The translations under genes and the position numbers were made by a program. The notes below the pieces were generated by a model. The model was not told where the DNA came from and did not search any database. It saw only the letters and a program-made list of their open reading frames with translations. Shown here piece by piece: positions 18,996-27,280 of a stretch of DNA of 60,189 bases. The DNA is taken from the NCBI GenBank assembly GCA_003212395.1, contig QCPU01000009.1:1-60189 (forward strand). Direction: 5' to 3'. This DNA comes from Prochlorococcus sp. AG-442-B03 (GTDB lineage: Bacteria > Cyanobacteriota > Cyanobacteriia > PCC-6307 > Cyanobiaceae). Within the stretch, counting starts at the first letter, position 1. Each line of letters opens with the position of its first letter.

Positions 18996-20492
18996 TTATG
19001 GATGGAAACCAAAAATGGAATTATTTCTTTTTTTAATTTCTTTTATGAAGGTACTGTAATTTTCAGAGACTGATAGTTCTGGATAAATTAAGTCATTTAT
19101 TTTTTTCTGAAGATTATGCTTATCGTTTAAAAATAAAACAGATTTTTCTAAAACCTCAACCATAATTGAAACCGCAGTACTTGCTCCCGGAGAGGCTCCC
19201 AACAAAGCAGATAATGATCCATCAGATGAATTTACAATCTCCGTTCCAAATTTCAAAGAGCCACCACCTTCAGTTTTTTTAATTATTTGGACTCTTTGAC
19301 CAGCATTCTTTAAATACCAATCAGAAGGATTAGCTGATGGCATCATATTCTTTAAATTCTCAACTCTTGAGTTATGGTTCTTTAATGATTGTGATATTAG
19401 GTAATTAATTAAATCGTTGTTCTTGAAACCAACGTCTAACATAGAAAAAATATTATTCTTTTTAATTGAACTAAATAAGTCAAAGTATGAACTTTGTTTT
19501 AGAAATTTCGTTGTAAATCCAGCAAAAGGTCCATATAAAAGAAGTTTTTTATTATCAATCCATCTGGTGTCTAAATGAGGCACAGACATTGGTGGTGATC
19601 CAATATCAGCCTTACCATAAACTTTTGAGTTATGTTTTTCTGTTAGATCTTTTTTCTCGCAAATAAGCCATTTCCCACTAACAGGAAATCCACCATAACT
19701 CTTTGCTTCTGGAATTTTTGATTTTTGTAAATAATTAATTGTTTTTCCACCAGCACCAAGAAAAACGTAGCCAGTTCTAACTGAAGTTTTTCTACCTTCA
19801 GAACTAATTTCTAGTTCCCATTTTTTTTTATCAATTTTCTTTAAATCTAATAATTCTGTTTTGTATCTAATTTCAACATTTTTTTTTAAAGAAACTAATG
19901 ACAAATACTCTTTAGTTAAAGCCTCAAAATTAATATCAGTTCCTCTACCTATTCTGGTAGCAGCAATTTGAGTAGATGGATTTCTATCTTTTGTTATTAG
20001 AGGAGCCCATGATGAAATTTCATCAAAAGATGTAGAAAATTCCATACCGATAAATTCAGGATTTTCAGTCATTTTCTGAAATCTTTTTTTTAAAAAAGAA
20101 ATATTATCCTGACCAGACACAAAGCTAATATGAGGAATAAATTTTAGAAACTTCTTAATATCAATTTTCCCTGCTTCATACAATGAGGCCCACAAAGACA
20201 TGGATGTTTCAAAAGAACGATTTATTGAGAGCGCTTTATCTATTGTTAGATTTCCTTTTTGATCAAAAGGAGTATAGTTTAATTCGCAATTAGCCGCATG
20301 TCCTGTACCTGCATTATTAAAAGCGCCAGTACTTTCACTTCCTGGAGCATTTAATTTTTCTATAATAAGGAACTTTAAATCTGGTAAAACTTCTGAAATT
20401 AGGAGGGCTAAAGTACTGCTCATTATCCCTGCGCCTACTAAGACTGCATCAAAGTAGCTATTATCAATAGTGAGGTTTTTAGATGAAGTCAC
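18996..20492 (-). CDS. mqo: Malate:quinone oxidoreductase
   Basis: FAD-dependent peripheral membrane enzyme that oxidises malate to oxaloacetate and passes electrons to quinone. The N-terminal FAD-binding motif is [18 protein letters not shown] (residues 14-31), followed by [20 protein letters not shown], a strongly conserved Mqo block. The C-terminal [20 protein letters not shown] and [13 protein letters not shown] are also characteristic. The 498-aa length fits. GTG start at 20492, divergent from the NFU gene over 71 bp. Confidence 0.95.
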   Translation of the reverse strand: MTSSKNLTIDNSYFDAVLVGAGIMSSTLALLISEVLPDLKFLIIEKLNAPGSESTGAFNNAGTGHAANCELNYTPFDQKGNLTIDKALSINRSFETSMSLWASLYEAGKIDIKKFLKFIPHISFVSGQDNISFLKKRFQKMTENPEFIGMEFSTSFDEISSWAPLITKDRNPSTQIAATRIGRGTDINFEALTKEYLSLVSLKKNVEIRYKTELLDLKKIDKKKWELEISSEGRKTSVRTGYVFLGAGGKTINYLQKSKIPEAKSYGGFPVSGKWLICEKKDLTEKHNSKVYGKADIGSPPMSVPHLDTRWIDNKKLLLYGPFAGFTTKFLKQSSYFDLFSSIKKNNIFSMLDVGFKNNDLINYLISQSLKNHNSRVENLKNMMPSANPSDWYLKNAGQRVQIIKKTEGGGSLKFGTEIVNSSDGSLSALLGASPGASTAVSIMVEVLEKSVLFLNDKHNLQKKINDLIYPELSVSENYSTFIKEIKKRNNSIFGFHP

Positions 20493-20563
20493 GACAGAAA
20501 AATTATCTTTTTTGCAATTAATCAGATTTCTTTCTAGGCTTATTATAAAGTTAATCCAAAATT

Positions 20564-20809
20564 ATGAGTACTGAAACACTCTCGCTGACAAACGAAAATG
20601 TAGAAAAAGTCCTTGACGAGCTAAGACCTTTTTTAATTTCTGATGGAGGTAATGTAGAAATTGCAGAAATAGATGGACCAATTGTCAAAGTCAGACTTCA
20701 AGGGGCATGTGGTAGTTGCCCAAGTAGTACTATGACTCTAAAAATGGGTATTGAAAGAAAGTTAAAAGAAATGATTCCTGAAATAAGCGAAGTTGTCCAA
20801 GTTTTATAA
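20564..20809 (+). CDS. nfuA: NFU-type iron-sulfur cluster scaffold/carrier protein
   Basis: An 81-aa NifU C-terminal-domain protein. The CxxC cluster site is in [20 protein letters not shown] (residues 44-63), preceded by [14 protein letters not shown]. In cyanobacteria such small NFU proteins deliver 4Fe-4S clusters, notably towards photosystem I assembly. It stands alone, divergent from mqo. The single-domain length is normal for the cyanobacterial form. Confidence 0.93.
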   Translation: MSTETLSLTNENVEKVLDELRPFLISDGGNVEIAEIDGPIVKVRLQGACGSCPSSTMTLKMGIERKLKEMIPEISEVVQVL

Positions 20810-20829
20810 AAATTTTAAACAGAAATATA

Positions 20830-21087
20830 TTATTTAGTTTTTAGTTCCTTCAACAAAGATGATTCCATATCAAGGCAATCAATTGGAAGCCCTTGACCAA
20901 TCGCAATTAAAAGAGGTGCAAGAATTCCTAAAGTAAAAACTAAATTTGATTGGCTTACATCATATTTACTCAAAGTAAAAGTTATCAAATAAATAATAAA
21001 AAAATATGCATGTAGTGAAAAAAATTCTTTTGGCTTTAGAACTGGCCACCTTAAAGTATTTCCCAAGAAATATAAAAAACCTGTCAT
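20830..21087 (-). CDS. 85-aa membrane protein of unknown function
   Basis: Starts MTGFLYFLGNTLRWPVLKPK, with two hydrophobic stretches (AYFFIIYLITFTL, about residues 28-40, and LVFTLGILAPLLIAIGQGL, about 49-67) and a charged C-terminus. It is likely a two-span inner or thylakoid membrane protein. I do not recognise a family. It converges with the NFU gene, with 20 bp between the stops. Confidence 0.6.
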   Translation of the reverse strand: MTGFLYFLGNTLRWPVLKPKEFFSLHAYFFIIYLITFTLSKYDVSQSNLVFTLGILAPLLIAIGQGLPIDCLDMESSLLKELKTK

Positions 21088-21213
21088 AAATAAATAGTTA
21101 CATGAAGATTAAATCAAATATAAACATAATCCTTTTTAGAGACTATTTATAAAAAAATTTACCTAAGATAATAATTAAAAAAATATTAAAACTTCGTTTC
21201 TATTTGTAAAAGC

Positions 21214-21243
21214 TAGACATGCAGTTAAAAATACGCTTATAAT
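21214..21243 (+). promoter_or_regulatory. Sigma-70-type promoter of the YRG-peptide leader
   Basis: A -35-like TAGACA at 21214-21219, an 18-bp spacer and a perfect -10 TATAAT at 21238-21243. The expected transcription start is near 21250, which would give a leader of about 93 nt before the ATG at 21343. It is one of the best-formed promoters seen in the window. Confidence 0.65.
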
Positions 21244-21249
21244 AATTAA

Positions 21250-21263
21250 GTAGCAACCGCTAC
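21250..21263 (+). promoter_or_regulatory. GTAGC-aacc-GCTAC: NtcA-consensus palindrome or 5' hairpin
   Basis: The sequence GTAGCAACCGCTAC fits GTA-N8-TAC, the binding consensus of the nitrogen regulator NtcA. It also forms a 5-bp stem with a 4-nt loop right at the predicted RNA 5' end. At this place an NtcA dimer would overlap the start site and repress, because activation sites lie near -41.5. Alternatively it is only a protective 5' stem of the transcript. The sequence alone cannot decide. Confidence 0.4.
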
Positions 21264-21342
21264 ATTTTCGTTCACCCTCAATTGAGGGCGCAGTTCGAGT
21301 CATACCATGGAACGGGGGATGGCCGTGTTGTCACATCGAAAC
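21264..21342 (+). promoter_or_regulatory. Leader resembling a glutamine riboswitch (Downstream-peptide/glnA type)
   Basis: A locally GC-rich leader between the promoter and a small ORF. CGTTC at 21269-21273 pairs with GAACG at 21310-21314. Inside is a strong hairpin (CCCTC at 21275-21279 with GAGGG at 21284-21288), then CGCAGTTCGAG and a second short paired region. This long-range CGUUC/GAACG stem with an inner CCC/GGG hairpin, placed just upstream of a short cyanobacterial ORF, is how I remember the glutamine-binding glnA and Downstream-peptide RNAs. Assignment is from memory of the consensus, not from a covariance search. Confidence 0.6.
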
Positions 21343-21516
21343 ATGACTACTTTAACTTACAGAGGTAAAAACTACGTTCAAAACAAAGAAGCTGCCAAAA
21401 AGCAACTTGTTGAACTTACCTACAGAAGAAACGTATACACCAACAGAATGGATGACGCTTCTTCAAGTAATGAAAAAGCAGAATTAAATTACAGAGGTGT
21501 TAATTACACTAAATAA
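21343..21516 (+). CDS. Small YRG-repeat protein (DUF4278-like)
   Basis: A 57-aa protein with three copies of a short motif: LTYRGKNY, LTYRRNVY and LNYRGVNY, at residues 3-10, 28-35 and 48-55. It resembles DUF4278. ATG at 21343 is chosen because the family begins MTTLTYRG; an in-frame ATG at 21307 lies inside the structured leader and is not credible. The gene is monocistronic between its own promoter and terminator. With the putative glutamine-sensing leader upstream it is probably nitrogen-responsive (inference). Confidence 0.8.
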   Translation: MTTLTYRGKNYVQNKEAAKKQLVELTYRRNVYTNRMDDASSSNEKAELNYRGVNYTK

Positions 21517-21532
21517 TTTAATTAAACAAATT

Positions 21533-21562
21533 AAAAGCCCCTTTTTCAGGGGCTTTTTTTTT
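21533..21562 (+). terminator. Rho-independent terminator of the YRG-peptide gene
   Basis: Perfect 9-bp stem AAAAGCCCC / GGGGCTTTT with a 7-nt loop, followed by a T run (21554-21562). It is 17 bp after the stop codon and 31 bp before the arsM-like start. Strong and unambiguous. Confidence 0.92.
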
Positions 21563-21592
21563 GGCTATATTTATCAAGAGTTCTTTTAAAAT

Positions 21593-22387
21593 ATGTCTGA
21601 AAGTTGCTGTAATACAAACACATCGAATAAAGCACCTAATCAATTCGATCATAAAGATGCGATTCAAGAAAGATATGGCTCAGCCGCACAAGAAAAAGAA
21701 AGTTGTCTTTGTACACCAGTTGGGTTTAATCCCGTTTTGCTTGAAGCTATTCCTCAAGAGGTTATAGAAAGAGACTATGGGTGTGGTGATCCAACAAAAT
21801 ATGTTCAAAAAAATGATATTGTCTTAGATCTTGGAAGTGGTAGCGGCAAAAATGCTTTCATTTGTGCCCAAATTGTTGGGAAAGAAGGGAAAGTTATTGG
21901 AGTTGATCAGAATCCTGACATGCTTTCTTTATCAAGATCAGCCTCTAAACAAGTTACAAAAAATATAGGTTTCAATAATACAGAATTTCTAGAAGGTTCA
22001 ATTGAAAAACTTGATGAATTAGATAAAGATTTAAATCCATTAATCGCAGATAAATCAGTTGACATTATTTTAAGTAATTGCGTTTTAAACTTGGTAAGTC
22101 CAGAATCTAGAAATAAACTTCTAAATAATATAAAAAGAGTTTTAAACGATAATGGAAGAATTGCAATTAGCGATATCGTCTCTAACAAAAAAGTTCCTTT
22201 AAGATTACAAAATGATCATGATTTATGGACAGGATGTATTAGTGGAGCATGGTATGAGCCAGAGTTTATAAGAGATTTTAAAGAACTAGGATTTAAAAAT
22301 TTAAAATTTGCAGAAAGGAGTGCTGAACCTTGGAAAGTAATTGAGGATATTGAATTTAGAACCGTAACTTTAGTGGGCAATATTTAA
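21593..22387 (+). CDS. arsM: Arsenite S-adenosylmethionine methyltransferase-like protein
   Basis: SAM methyltransferase of 264 aa with motif I VLDLGSGSGKNAFI (about residue 77). Three cysteines match the As(III)-binding set of ArsM enzymes in context: C64 in DYGCGDPT, C163 in LSNCVLNLV and C215 in LWTGCISGAW. The cysteine-rich N-terminus (SCCNTNTSNK) and CLCTPVG add further thiols. It probably methylates arsenite to volatile or less toxic products in an ocean where arsenate mimics scarce phosphate. The specificity is inferred from the cysteines. Confidence 0.82.
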   Translation: MSESCCNTNTSNKAPNQFDHKDAIQERYGSAAQEKESCLCTPVGFNPVLLEAIPQEVIERDYGCGDPTKYVQKNDIVLDLGSGSGKNAFICAQIVGKEGKVIGVDQNPDMLSLSRSASKQVTKNIGFNNTEFLEGSIEKLDELDKDLNPLIADKSVDIILSNCVLNLVSPESRNKLLNNIKRVLNDNGRIAISDIVSNKKVPLRLQNDHDLWTGCISGAWYEPEFIRDFKELGFKNLKFAERSAEPWKVIEDIEFRTVTLVGNI

Positions 22388-22423
22388 AAAAATTCAAGAG
22401 TTGAAAATATAATATAAATTTCC

Positions 22424-23599
22424 ATGAGAAATAATCTAAGAGATCAAATACCCGCATTAAAAAATAAGTATTATTTCAACTATGGCGGTCAAGGACCATT
22501 ACCAAAATCTTCTCTAGAAGCAATAGTTAAAACTTGGGAAATTATCCAAGATTTAGGACCATTTACCAATGATATGTGGCCTTTTATTTACAAAGAAATA
22601 TTGACCACAAAAAGAATCATTGCGCAAAAATTAGGTGTCAATTCAAAGAATGTAGCTTTTACCGAAAATATCTCTTCCGGTATGATTTTGCCCTTTTGGG
22701 GAATAAAAGTAGAAGAGGGAGAAGAGTTGTTAATAAGTGACTGTGAACATCCTGGAGTAGTGGCTGCAAGTCGAGAATTTTGCAGAAGAAATAAATTAAT
22801 ATTCAAAATTTTGCCAATCCAAAAAATTAAAAATCTAAACGACGAAAATATAATTTTAGAGATTTTGAAAAATCTAAATAGTAAGACTAAGATCCTAATT
22901 ATTTCCCATATCTTATGGAACTTTGGATATAAAATTCCTTTAAAACAAATTTCTATCGAATTAAAAAATAATCGAGAAGATTCTTATTTACTTATTGATG
23001 GTGCTCAAACCTTTGGGCACATAAATATTGAAAAAGAAGTTTTTTATTCTGATTTATATTCAATAACTTCTCATAAATGGGCATGTGGACCAGAAGGACT
23101 TGGAGCAATTTATGTCTCAGATAGATTTATTCATGAAACAGATCCAACAATAATTGGTTGGAAATCATTAAAAAAAGAACAAGGCATTTATGAGCCTTCA
23201 GATAATCTTTTTCATGATGATGCAAGGAAATTTGAAATAGCTACCTCTTGTATTCCTTTGCTTGCTGGGCTCCGGAATTCTTTAGATCTTTTGGATAAAG
23301 ACTGCCATGAAAAAGAAAAAAACAAAAATATCAAAAAACTAAGTGGAAAACTTTGGGATGAATTAAATCAATCAAAGGGTGTTGAATTAGTTTTAGAAAA
23401 AATATATTTAAATGGGATTGTTAGTTTTAATATCGAAAATATCAAAGATAAGGATAAATTTGTAAAGAAACTTGGAGAAAAGAAAATTTGGATAAGAGTT
23501 TTAGAAGATCCAAAATGGTTTAGAGCATGCGTGCATCAAATGACTACAGAAGCTGAGATTGATTTACTTGCTAGAGAAATAAAAAAAATATTGACTTAA
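22424..23599 (+). CDS. Class V aminotransferase, cysteine desulfurase/epimerase-like
   Basis: PLP enzyme of 391 aa. The PLP-lysine motif is SITSHKWACGPEG near residue 216, and LIDGAQTFGHI carries the PLP-binding Asp and Gln near residue 192. The N-terminus has FNYGGQGPLP in place of the usual LNxxxxG. The loop of group I desulfurases with the catalytic Cys is not obvious, so it may act as a CsdA/SufS-like lyase or an isopenicillin-N-epimerase-like enzyme. It lies 36 bp after the ArsM-like gene on the same strand. Confidence 0.8.
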   Translation: MRNNLRDQIPALKNKYYFNYGGQGPLPKSSLEAIVKTWEIIQDLGPFTNDMWPFIYKEILTTKRIIAQKLGVNSKNVAFTENISSGMILPFWGIKVEEGEELLISDCEHPGVVAASREFCRRNKLIFKILPIQKIKNLNDENIILEILKNLNSKTKILIISHILWNFGYKIPLKQISIELKNNREDSYLLIDGAQTFGHINIEKEVFYSDLYSITSHKWACGPEGLGAIYVSDRFIHETDPTIIGWKSLKKEQGIYEPSDNLFHDDARKFEIATSCIPLLAGLRNSLDLLDKDCHEKEKNKNIKKLSGKLWDELNQSKGVELVLEKIYLNGIVSFNIENIKDKDKFVKKLGEKKIWIRVLEDPKWFRACVHQMTTEAEIDLLAREIKKILT

Positions 23600-23626
23600 A
23601 GATCTATTGATATAAAAAAATTTAGT

Positions 23627-24331
23627 TTACCAAGGTATCTCCGAATTGTCCCATGCAATAAATTTTCCTGTAGATTCTGGTGATTGATTTTTAATAATAT
23701 TGGTCAAGAATTGGGAGGATTTTTCTTTACTAAATAATTTATGTTCTGGAACAAATTTATGAAAAGGTCTAGATAAATCAGTATCTACTGTTCCTGGATG
23801 AAGCAATGTGATAGTAGCCTTTGGGAAACGTCTAGCCCATTCAATACTTAAAGATTTAAAAAACTGATTTTGCGCAGATTTTGCAGCTCTATATGAATAC
23901 CAACCTCCAGTTTGATTATCTCCAATGCTACCAACTCTTGCACTTATACTTGCAAAATTAAAATTAAAATCTTTTGGTATAAATTCTTCAATAGCTTTAG
24001 CTAATAAAATAGGAGAAAAGGCATTTATTGAAAAACTTTCTATCATATTTTTTTTGTCAAGATGCTGTAATCTTTTTTCTGGTTGAAGCGAATCACTATG
24101 AAGTCTACCTGTAGCATTAACAACTAGCCTTAATTTTGAGGGATGATTTGATATTTTATTTTTCAACTGCAAAAGGGATTGAGAATCCTCTATATCTAAT
24201 TCCCAAAAAGGATTAAATTCACTTTTTCTTCCACACAGAACAACATCTAAATCTTTTTCACTTTCATTCAGATCTTTAGCTAGTTGTGTTCCAATTCCAC
24301 CTGCGCCTACAACTAAGGCTAAGCCTTTCAT
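23627..24331 (-). CDS. Short-chain dehydrogenase/reductase
   Basis: SDR of 234 aa. The nucleotide-binding motif is LVVGAGGIGTQLA (residues 5-17), a GxxGxG variant. The active site has SAR.GSI with serine (SISARVGSI) and YSYRAAKSAQ with the Y-x3-K pair near residue 147. The later HPGTVDTDLSRPF is typical of the CsgA/C-factor-like branch. The substrate is unknown. It converges with the class V aminotransferase, with 27 bp between them. Confidence 0.87.
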   Translation of the reverse strand: MKGLALVVGAGGIGTQLAKDLNESEKDLDVVLCGRKSEFNPFWELDIEDSQSLLQLKNKISNHPSKLRLVVNATGRLHSDSLQPEKRLQHLDKKNMIESFSINAFSPILLAKAIEEFIPKDFNFNFASISARVGSIGDNQTGGWYSYRAAKSAQNQFFKSLSIEWARRFPKATITLLHPGTVDTDLSRPFHKFVPEHKLFSKEKSSQFLTNIIKNQSPESTGKFIAWDNSEIPW

Positions 24332-24412
24332 TTTATTAAAAATAACTACATTGATTCTAAGAAACTTTTCTTGTGATTTGCGTAAAGATCTTTCTTATTT
24401 TATTAGGAAATT

Positions 24413-25948
24413 TTATTGAGATTTATTTTTTTCTTTTAATAATTTATAAGCTATTTTTCTATCATCAAAATTAATAATTTTATCATTGAGAATTTGGTAG
24501 TCTTCATGTCCTTTTCCTGCAATTAAAACAATATCTTTTTTATTGGCAAATTTAATAGATTCATTTATTGCTTTAAATCTATCAATTTCAATTATTATTT
24601 TTTCTCTTTTTTTTATTCCCATCAAAATATCATTTACTATCTTTTGGGGTTCTTCTGATCTTGGATTATCTGAAGTTATAAAAAGTTGATCAGAAAACTC
24701 TTCAGCTATTGATCCCATTAAAGGCCTTTTACTACGATCACGATCTCCGCCACAGCCAAAAACAGTTATGAGTTTCCCTTCACAAAGTTTTTTAATTGAT
24801 TGCAAAACTTTTTTTAATCCATCAGGAGTGTGGGCATAATCAACAATTACTGTTGGAAGAGATCTTGAAACATCATTATTATCAATTTGTATTTTCTCCA
24901 TTCTCCCAGGAGCACCAGGGAAAGTTTGTATTAACTTTGATAGATCTTTTAAAGAAAAATTAAGTTTATACAAAATTGTTATTGCTTGAATCGCATTCAT
25001 TAAATTAAATTCACCGACAAGTGGAACAAAAAGTTGAATTTTTTCCCTAGGTGTATGAAAAATACAGGTGGAACCAATTTCAGAAAATTTTTTATCTGTT
25101 ACGAAAAAAAAATCATCATTTTCAAATTCACTTTCAGTAATCTTTGTAGAGACAAGTAAAGATCTTTTTTCAAGATCAGATGATAATTTAGATATCCAAT
25201 GGTCATCATGATTTAATACACAAATCCCATCTTTTTCTTTTAAGTAAGGTGGGAAAAATAATTTTCTTTTTGTTTGAAAATATGATTCCATATTTGAGTG
25301 ATAATCAAGATGATCTTGAGTTAAATTAGTAAAAATAGCCGCCTCAAATTCGCATCCTGATATCCTGTTTTGAGCAATAGAATGAGAACTTACCTCTAAT
25401 ATCGCGAATTCAGATTCTGCCTCAACAGCAGCATTTAATTTCTTTTGGAGTTTATCGGCGAAATCAGTTGTATGAAGAGCCACTTCTGAAAAGCCAGGCC
25501 ATCTATTGAGCAAGGTCCCAAATAATGCAGTCTTTTTCCCTAATTTTTTTAAAAGATATTCCAATAAAAAAGTAATTGTTGTTTTTCCATTTGTACCCGT
25601 AACACCAATAAGTTTAAGTTTTCTTGAAGGCCTATTCCAAAACTCAGCGACTATTTGACCAAAAATATAATCTAAATTATCCTCTATAACCAAAATCCTT
25701 TCTCGATCAATAGATCCAATTTTCTCTTTTGCAGCAAACCCAATAATGGCAGCCTCTGCGCCATTTTCAATTGCCTCAATACAATATTTTCCTCCATCAA
25801 CATTTAAACCAGGCATACCTAAAAATAAAGTTCCTTTTTGTACTTCTTTAGAGTTAAAAGAAATATTATTGATTTCATGATCGATTAAATCTAATGAAGG
25901 AATAATTCCTACCAAATCTAAAAGTTTATATAATTTTATAGATCTCAT
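24413..25948 (-). CDS. murE: UDP-MurNAc-tripeptide synthetase (meso-DAP-adding)
   Basis: Adds meso-diaminopimelate to UDP-MurNAc-Ala-Glu in peptidoglycan synthesis. The ATP loop is GVTGTNGKTTITFLL near residue 114. The DNPRSEEP motif (about residue 415) selects diaminopimelate over lysine. The C-terminal GKGHEDYQIL is the usual MurE ending. The 511-aa length fits. ATG at 25948, only 8 bp after the glutaredoxin-like gene, so these are co-transcribed. Confidence 0.96.
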   Translation of the reverse strand: MRSIKLYKLLDLVGIIPSLDLIDHEINNISFNSKEVQKGTLFLGMPGLNVDGGKYCIEAIENGAEAAIIGFAAKEKIGSIDRERILVIEDNLDYIFGQIVAEFWNRPSRKLKLIGVTGTNGKTTITFLLEYLLKKLGKKTALFGTLLNRWPGFSEVALHTTDFADKLQKKLNAAVEAESEFAILEVSSHSIAQNRISGCEFEAAIFTNLTQDHLDYHSNMESYFQTKRKLFFPPYLKEKDGICVLNHDDHWISKLSSDLEKRSLLVSTKITESEFENDDFFFVTDKKFSEIGSTCIFHTPREKIQLFVPLVGEFNLMNAIQAITILYKLNFSLKDLSKLIQTFPGAPGRMEKIQIDNNDVSRSLPTVIVDYAHTPDGLKKVLQSIKKLCEGKLITVFGCGGDRDRSKRPLMGSIAEEFSDQLFITSDNPRSEEPQKIVNDILMGIKKREKIIIEIDRFKAINESIKFANKKDIVLIAGKGHEDYQILNDKIINFDDRKIAYKLLKEKNKSQ

Positions 25949-25956
25949 ATGAAAAA

Positions 25957-26259
25957 TTATTTCTCCAGAATGGTACTAATATTTTTTTGAAACCAATTCT
26001 TTAATTGATCATCTTTTAATCTTGGTGAAATGCGAGGCAATTCTATAATCTCCTCGGACCTAATTACTTCAAGAGCAATAACAGGTACTTCATAATCATA
26101 TTTTTTATATTTATCTTTATATAGATCGACCCTATCAATATCAATTTCTTTAAGCTCCTCTAGATTAGGGAATAACTCATTAAGATTTATTTTTGCCAGC
26201 TTATTTTTTAATGAATCACAAAGGCAACATCCCTGCCTAACAAAAATAAATAATTTCAT
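25957..26259 (-). CDS. Glutaredoxin-like protein (DUF836 type)
   Basis: About 100 aa. It begins MKLFIFVRQGCCLCDSLKNK, a beta strand then a CxxC redox motif (C-C-L-C), and has the cis-Pro segment YEVPVIALEVI near residue 70. This matches the DUF836 branch of the thioredoxin fold. I prefer ATG 26259: the longer frame to 26289 would run into yidD, whose stop is at 26264. It is co-transcribed with yidD and murE. Confidence 0.82.
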   Translation of the reverse strand: MKLFIFVRQGCCLCDSLKNKLAKINLNELFPNLEELKEIDIDRVDLYKDKYKKYDYEVPVIALEVIRSEEIIELPRISPRLKDDQLKNWFQKNISTILEK

Positions 26260-26263
26260 TAAT

Positions 26264-26500
26264 TTAGTCAGGCACAGGGTCACATCCACAGGGAGTTAAA
26301 GGATGACATCTGCTTAATCTTCTTAAAGTTAACCACCCTCCCTTCCAAGGACCATGTCTAGTAATTGCCTCATATCCATAAGAGCTACAACTTGGAATAA
26401 ATCTGCATCTTGGTCCGAAAAAAGGAGAAAACCACTTTTGATAGAACGAAATCATAAAAAGAAGTATAGAAGTAATTGATTTATTAATAGTTTTGAACAC
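26264..26500 (-). CDS. yidD: Membrane protein insertion efficiency factor
   Basis: A 78-aa protein thought to assist YidC/Sec-dependent membrane insertion. Conserved blocks are CRFIPSCSSYGYEAI, GPWKGGWLTLRRLSRCHP and the ending GCDPVPD. The N-terminal SILLFMISFYQKWFSPFFGP is the amphipathic membrane-associated helix. ATG start at 26500. It is the first gene of the leftward yidD-glutaredoxin-murE run. Confidence 0.95.
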   Translation of the reverse strand: MFKTINKSITSILLFMISFYQKWFSPFFGPRCRFIPSCSSYGYEAITRHGPWKGGWLTLRRLSRCHPLTPCGCDPVPD

Positions 26501-26595
26501 TTTAATGATGTAAAATGATATTTCCTGTAGTAATTAGTTTAATTGAATTTAATCAATTATCCAATTTATTGCAAATTTCTATTTAATTTAAAATT

Positions 26596-27204
26596 ATGTC
26601 AAGATACCGCGGCCCCAGATTAAGGGTTACGCGTCGCTTGGGAGAACTACCAGGTCTCACCAGGAAAGCTTCAAAAAAGTCTAATCCTCCAGGTCAGCAC
26701 GGCCAAGCCCGTCGCAAGCGATCAGAATATGCAATTCGTCTAGAAGAAAAGCAGAAACTAAGGTTTAATTATGGAGTTTCTGAAAAACAATTAGTTCGTT
26801 ATGTAAAAAAAGCTAGAGCTCAAGAAGGATCTACAGGAACTAACCTACTAAGACTTTTAGAAAACAGACTTGATAATGTTTGTTTTAGATTAGGTTTTGG
26901 AGGTACCATTCCAGGCTCAAGACAATTAGTAAATCATGGCCATGTAACCGTTAATGGAAAGGTTCTTGATATTGCTGGTTATCAATGCAAATCAGGCGAT
27001 GTAATCGGAATTAAAGAAAACAAAGCAAGCAAAAAACTTGTAGAAGGTAATATAGAATTCCCTGGTTTAGCAAATGTCCCACCTCATCTTGATTTAGACA
27101 AACCTAAATTAACGGGGAAAATAAATGGAAAATGCGATAGAGAGTGGGTAGCTCTTGAAATAAATGAACTACTAGTTGTTGAATATTATTCAAGAAAAGT
27201 TTAA
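26596..27204 (+). CDS. rpsD: 30S ribosomal protein S4
   Basis: Primary 16S rRNA-binding protein of the small subunit. It starts [20 protein letters not shown]. The S4 RNA-binding domain follows with [20 protein letters not shown] and [19 protein letters not shown] near residues 85-130. The 202-aa length is normal for cyanobacteria. Its GC content is higher than its neighbours, as expected of a highly expressed gene. Divergent from yidD over 95 bp. Confidence 0.98.
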   Translation: MSRYRGPRLRVTRRLGELPGLTRKASKKSNPPGQHGQARRKRSEYAIRLEEKQKLRFNYGVSEKQLVRYVKKARAQEGSTGTNLLRLLENRLDNVCFRLGFGGTIPGSRQLVNHGHVTVNGKVLDIAGYQCKSGDVIGIKENKASKKLVEGNIEFPGLANVPPHLDLDKPKLTGKINGKCDREWVALEINELLVVEYYSRKV

Positions 27205-27224
27205 TATTACTTTTCTTTGGATTA

Positions 27225-27257
27225 TTAAATCTCTCATTAAAAAAATGAGAGATTTAA
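27225..27257 (+). terminator. Hairpin terminator after rpsD
   Basis: Near-perfect 14-bp inverted repeat TTAAATCTCTCATT / AATGAGAGATTTAA with an A-rich loop, starting 21 bp after the rpsD stop. The T tract following on the plus strand is short (TTTAATT), so efficiency is uncertain. Confidence 0.6.
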
Positions 27258-27280
27258 TTTAATTCTTATTTTTAAAAATA

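Noticed and set aside
21307..21342. In-frame ATG at 21307 as start of the YRG peptide
   Set aside because: It lies inside the structured leader; the conserved protein start is MTTLTYRG at 21343.
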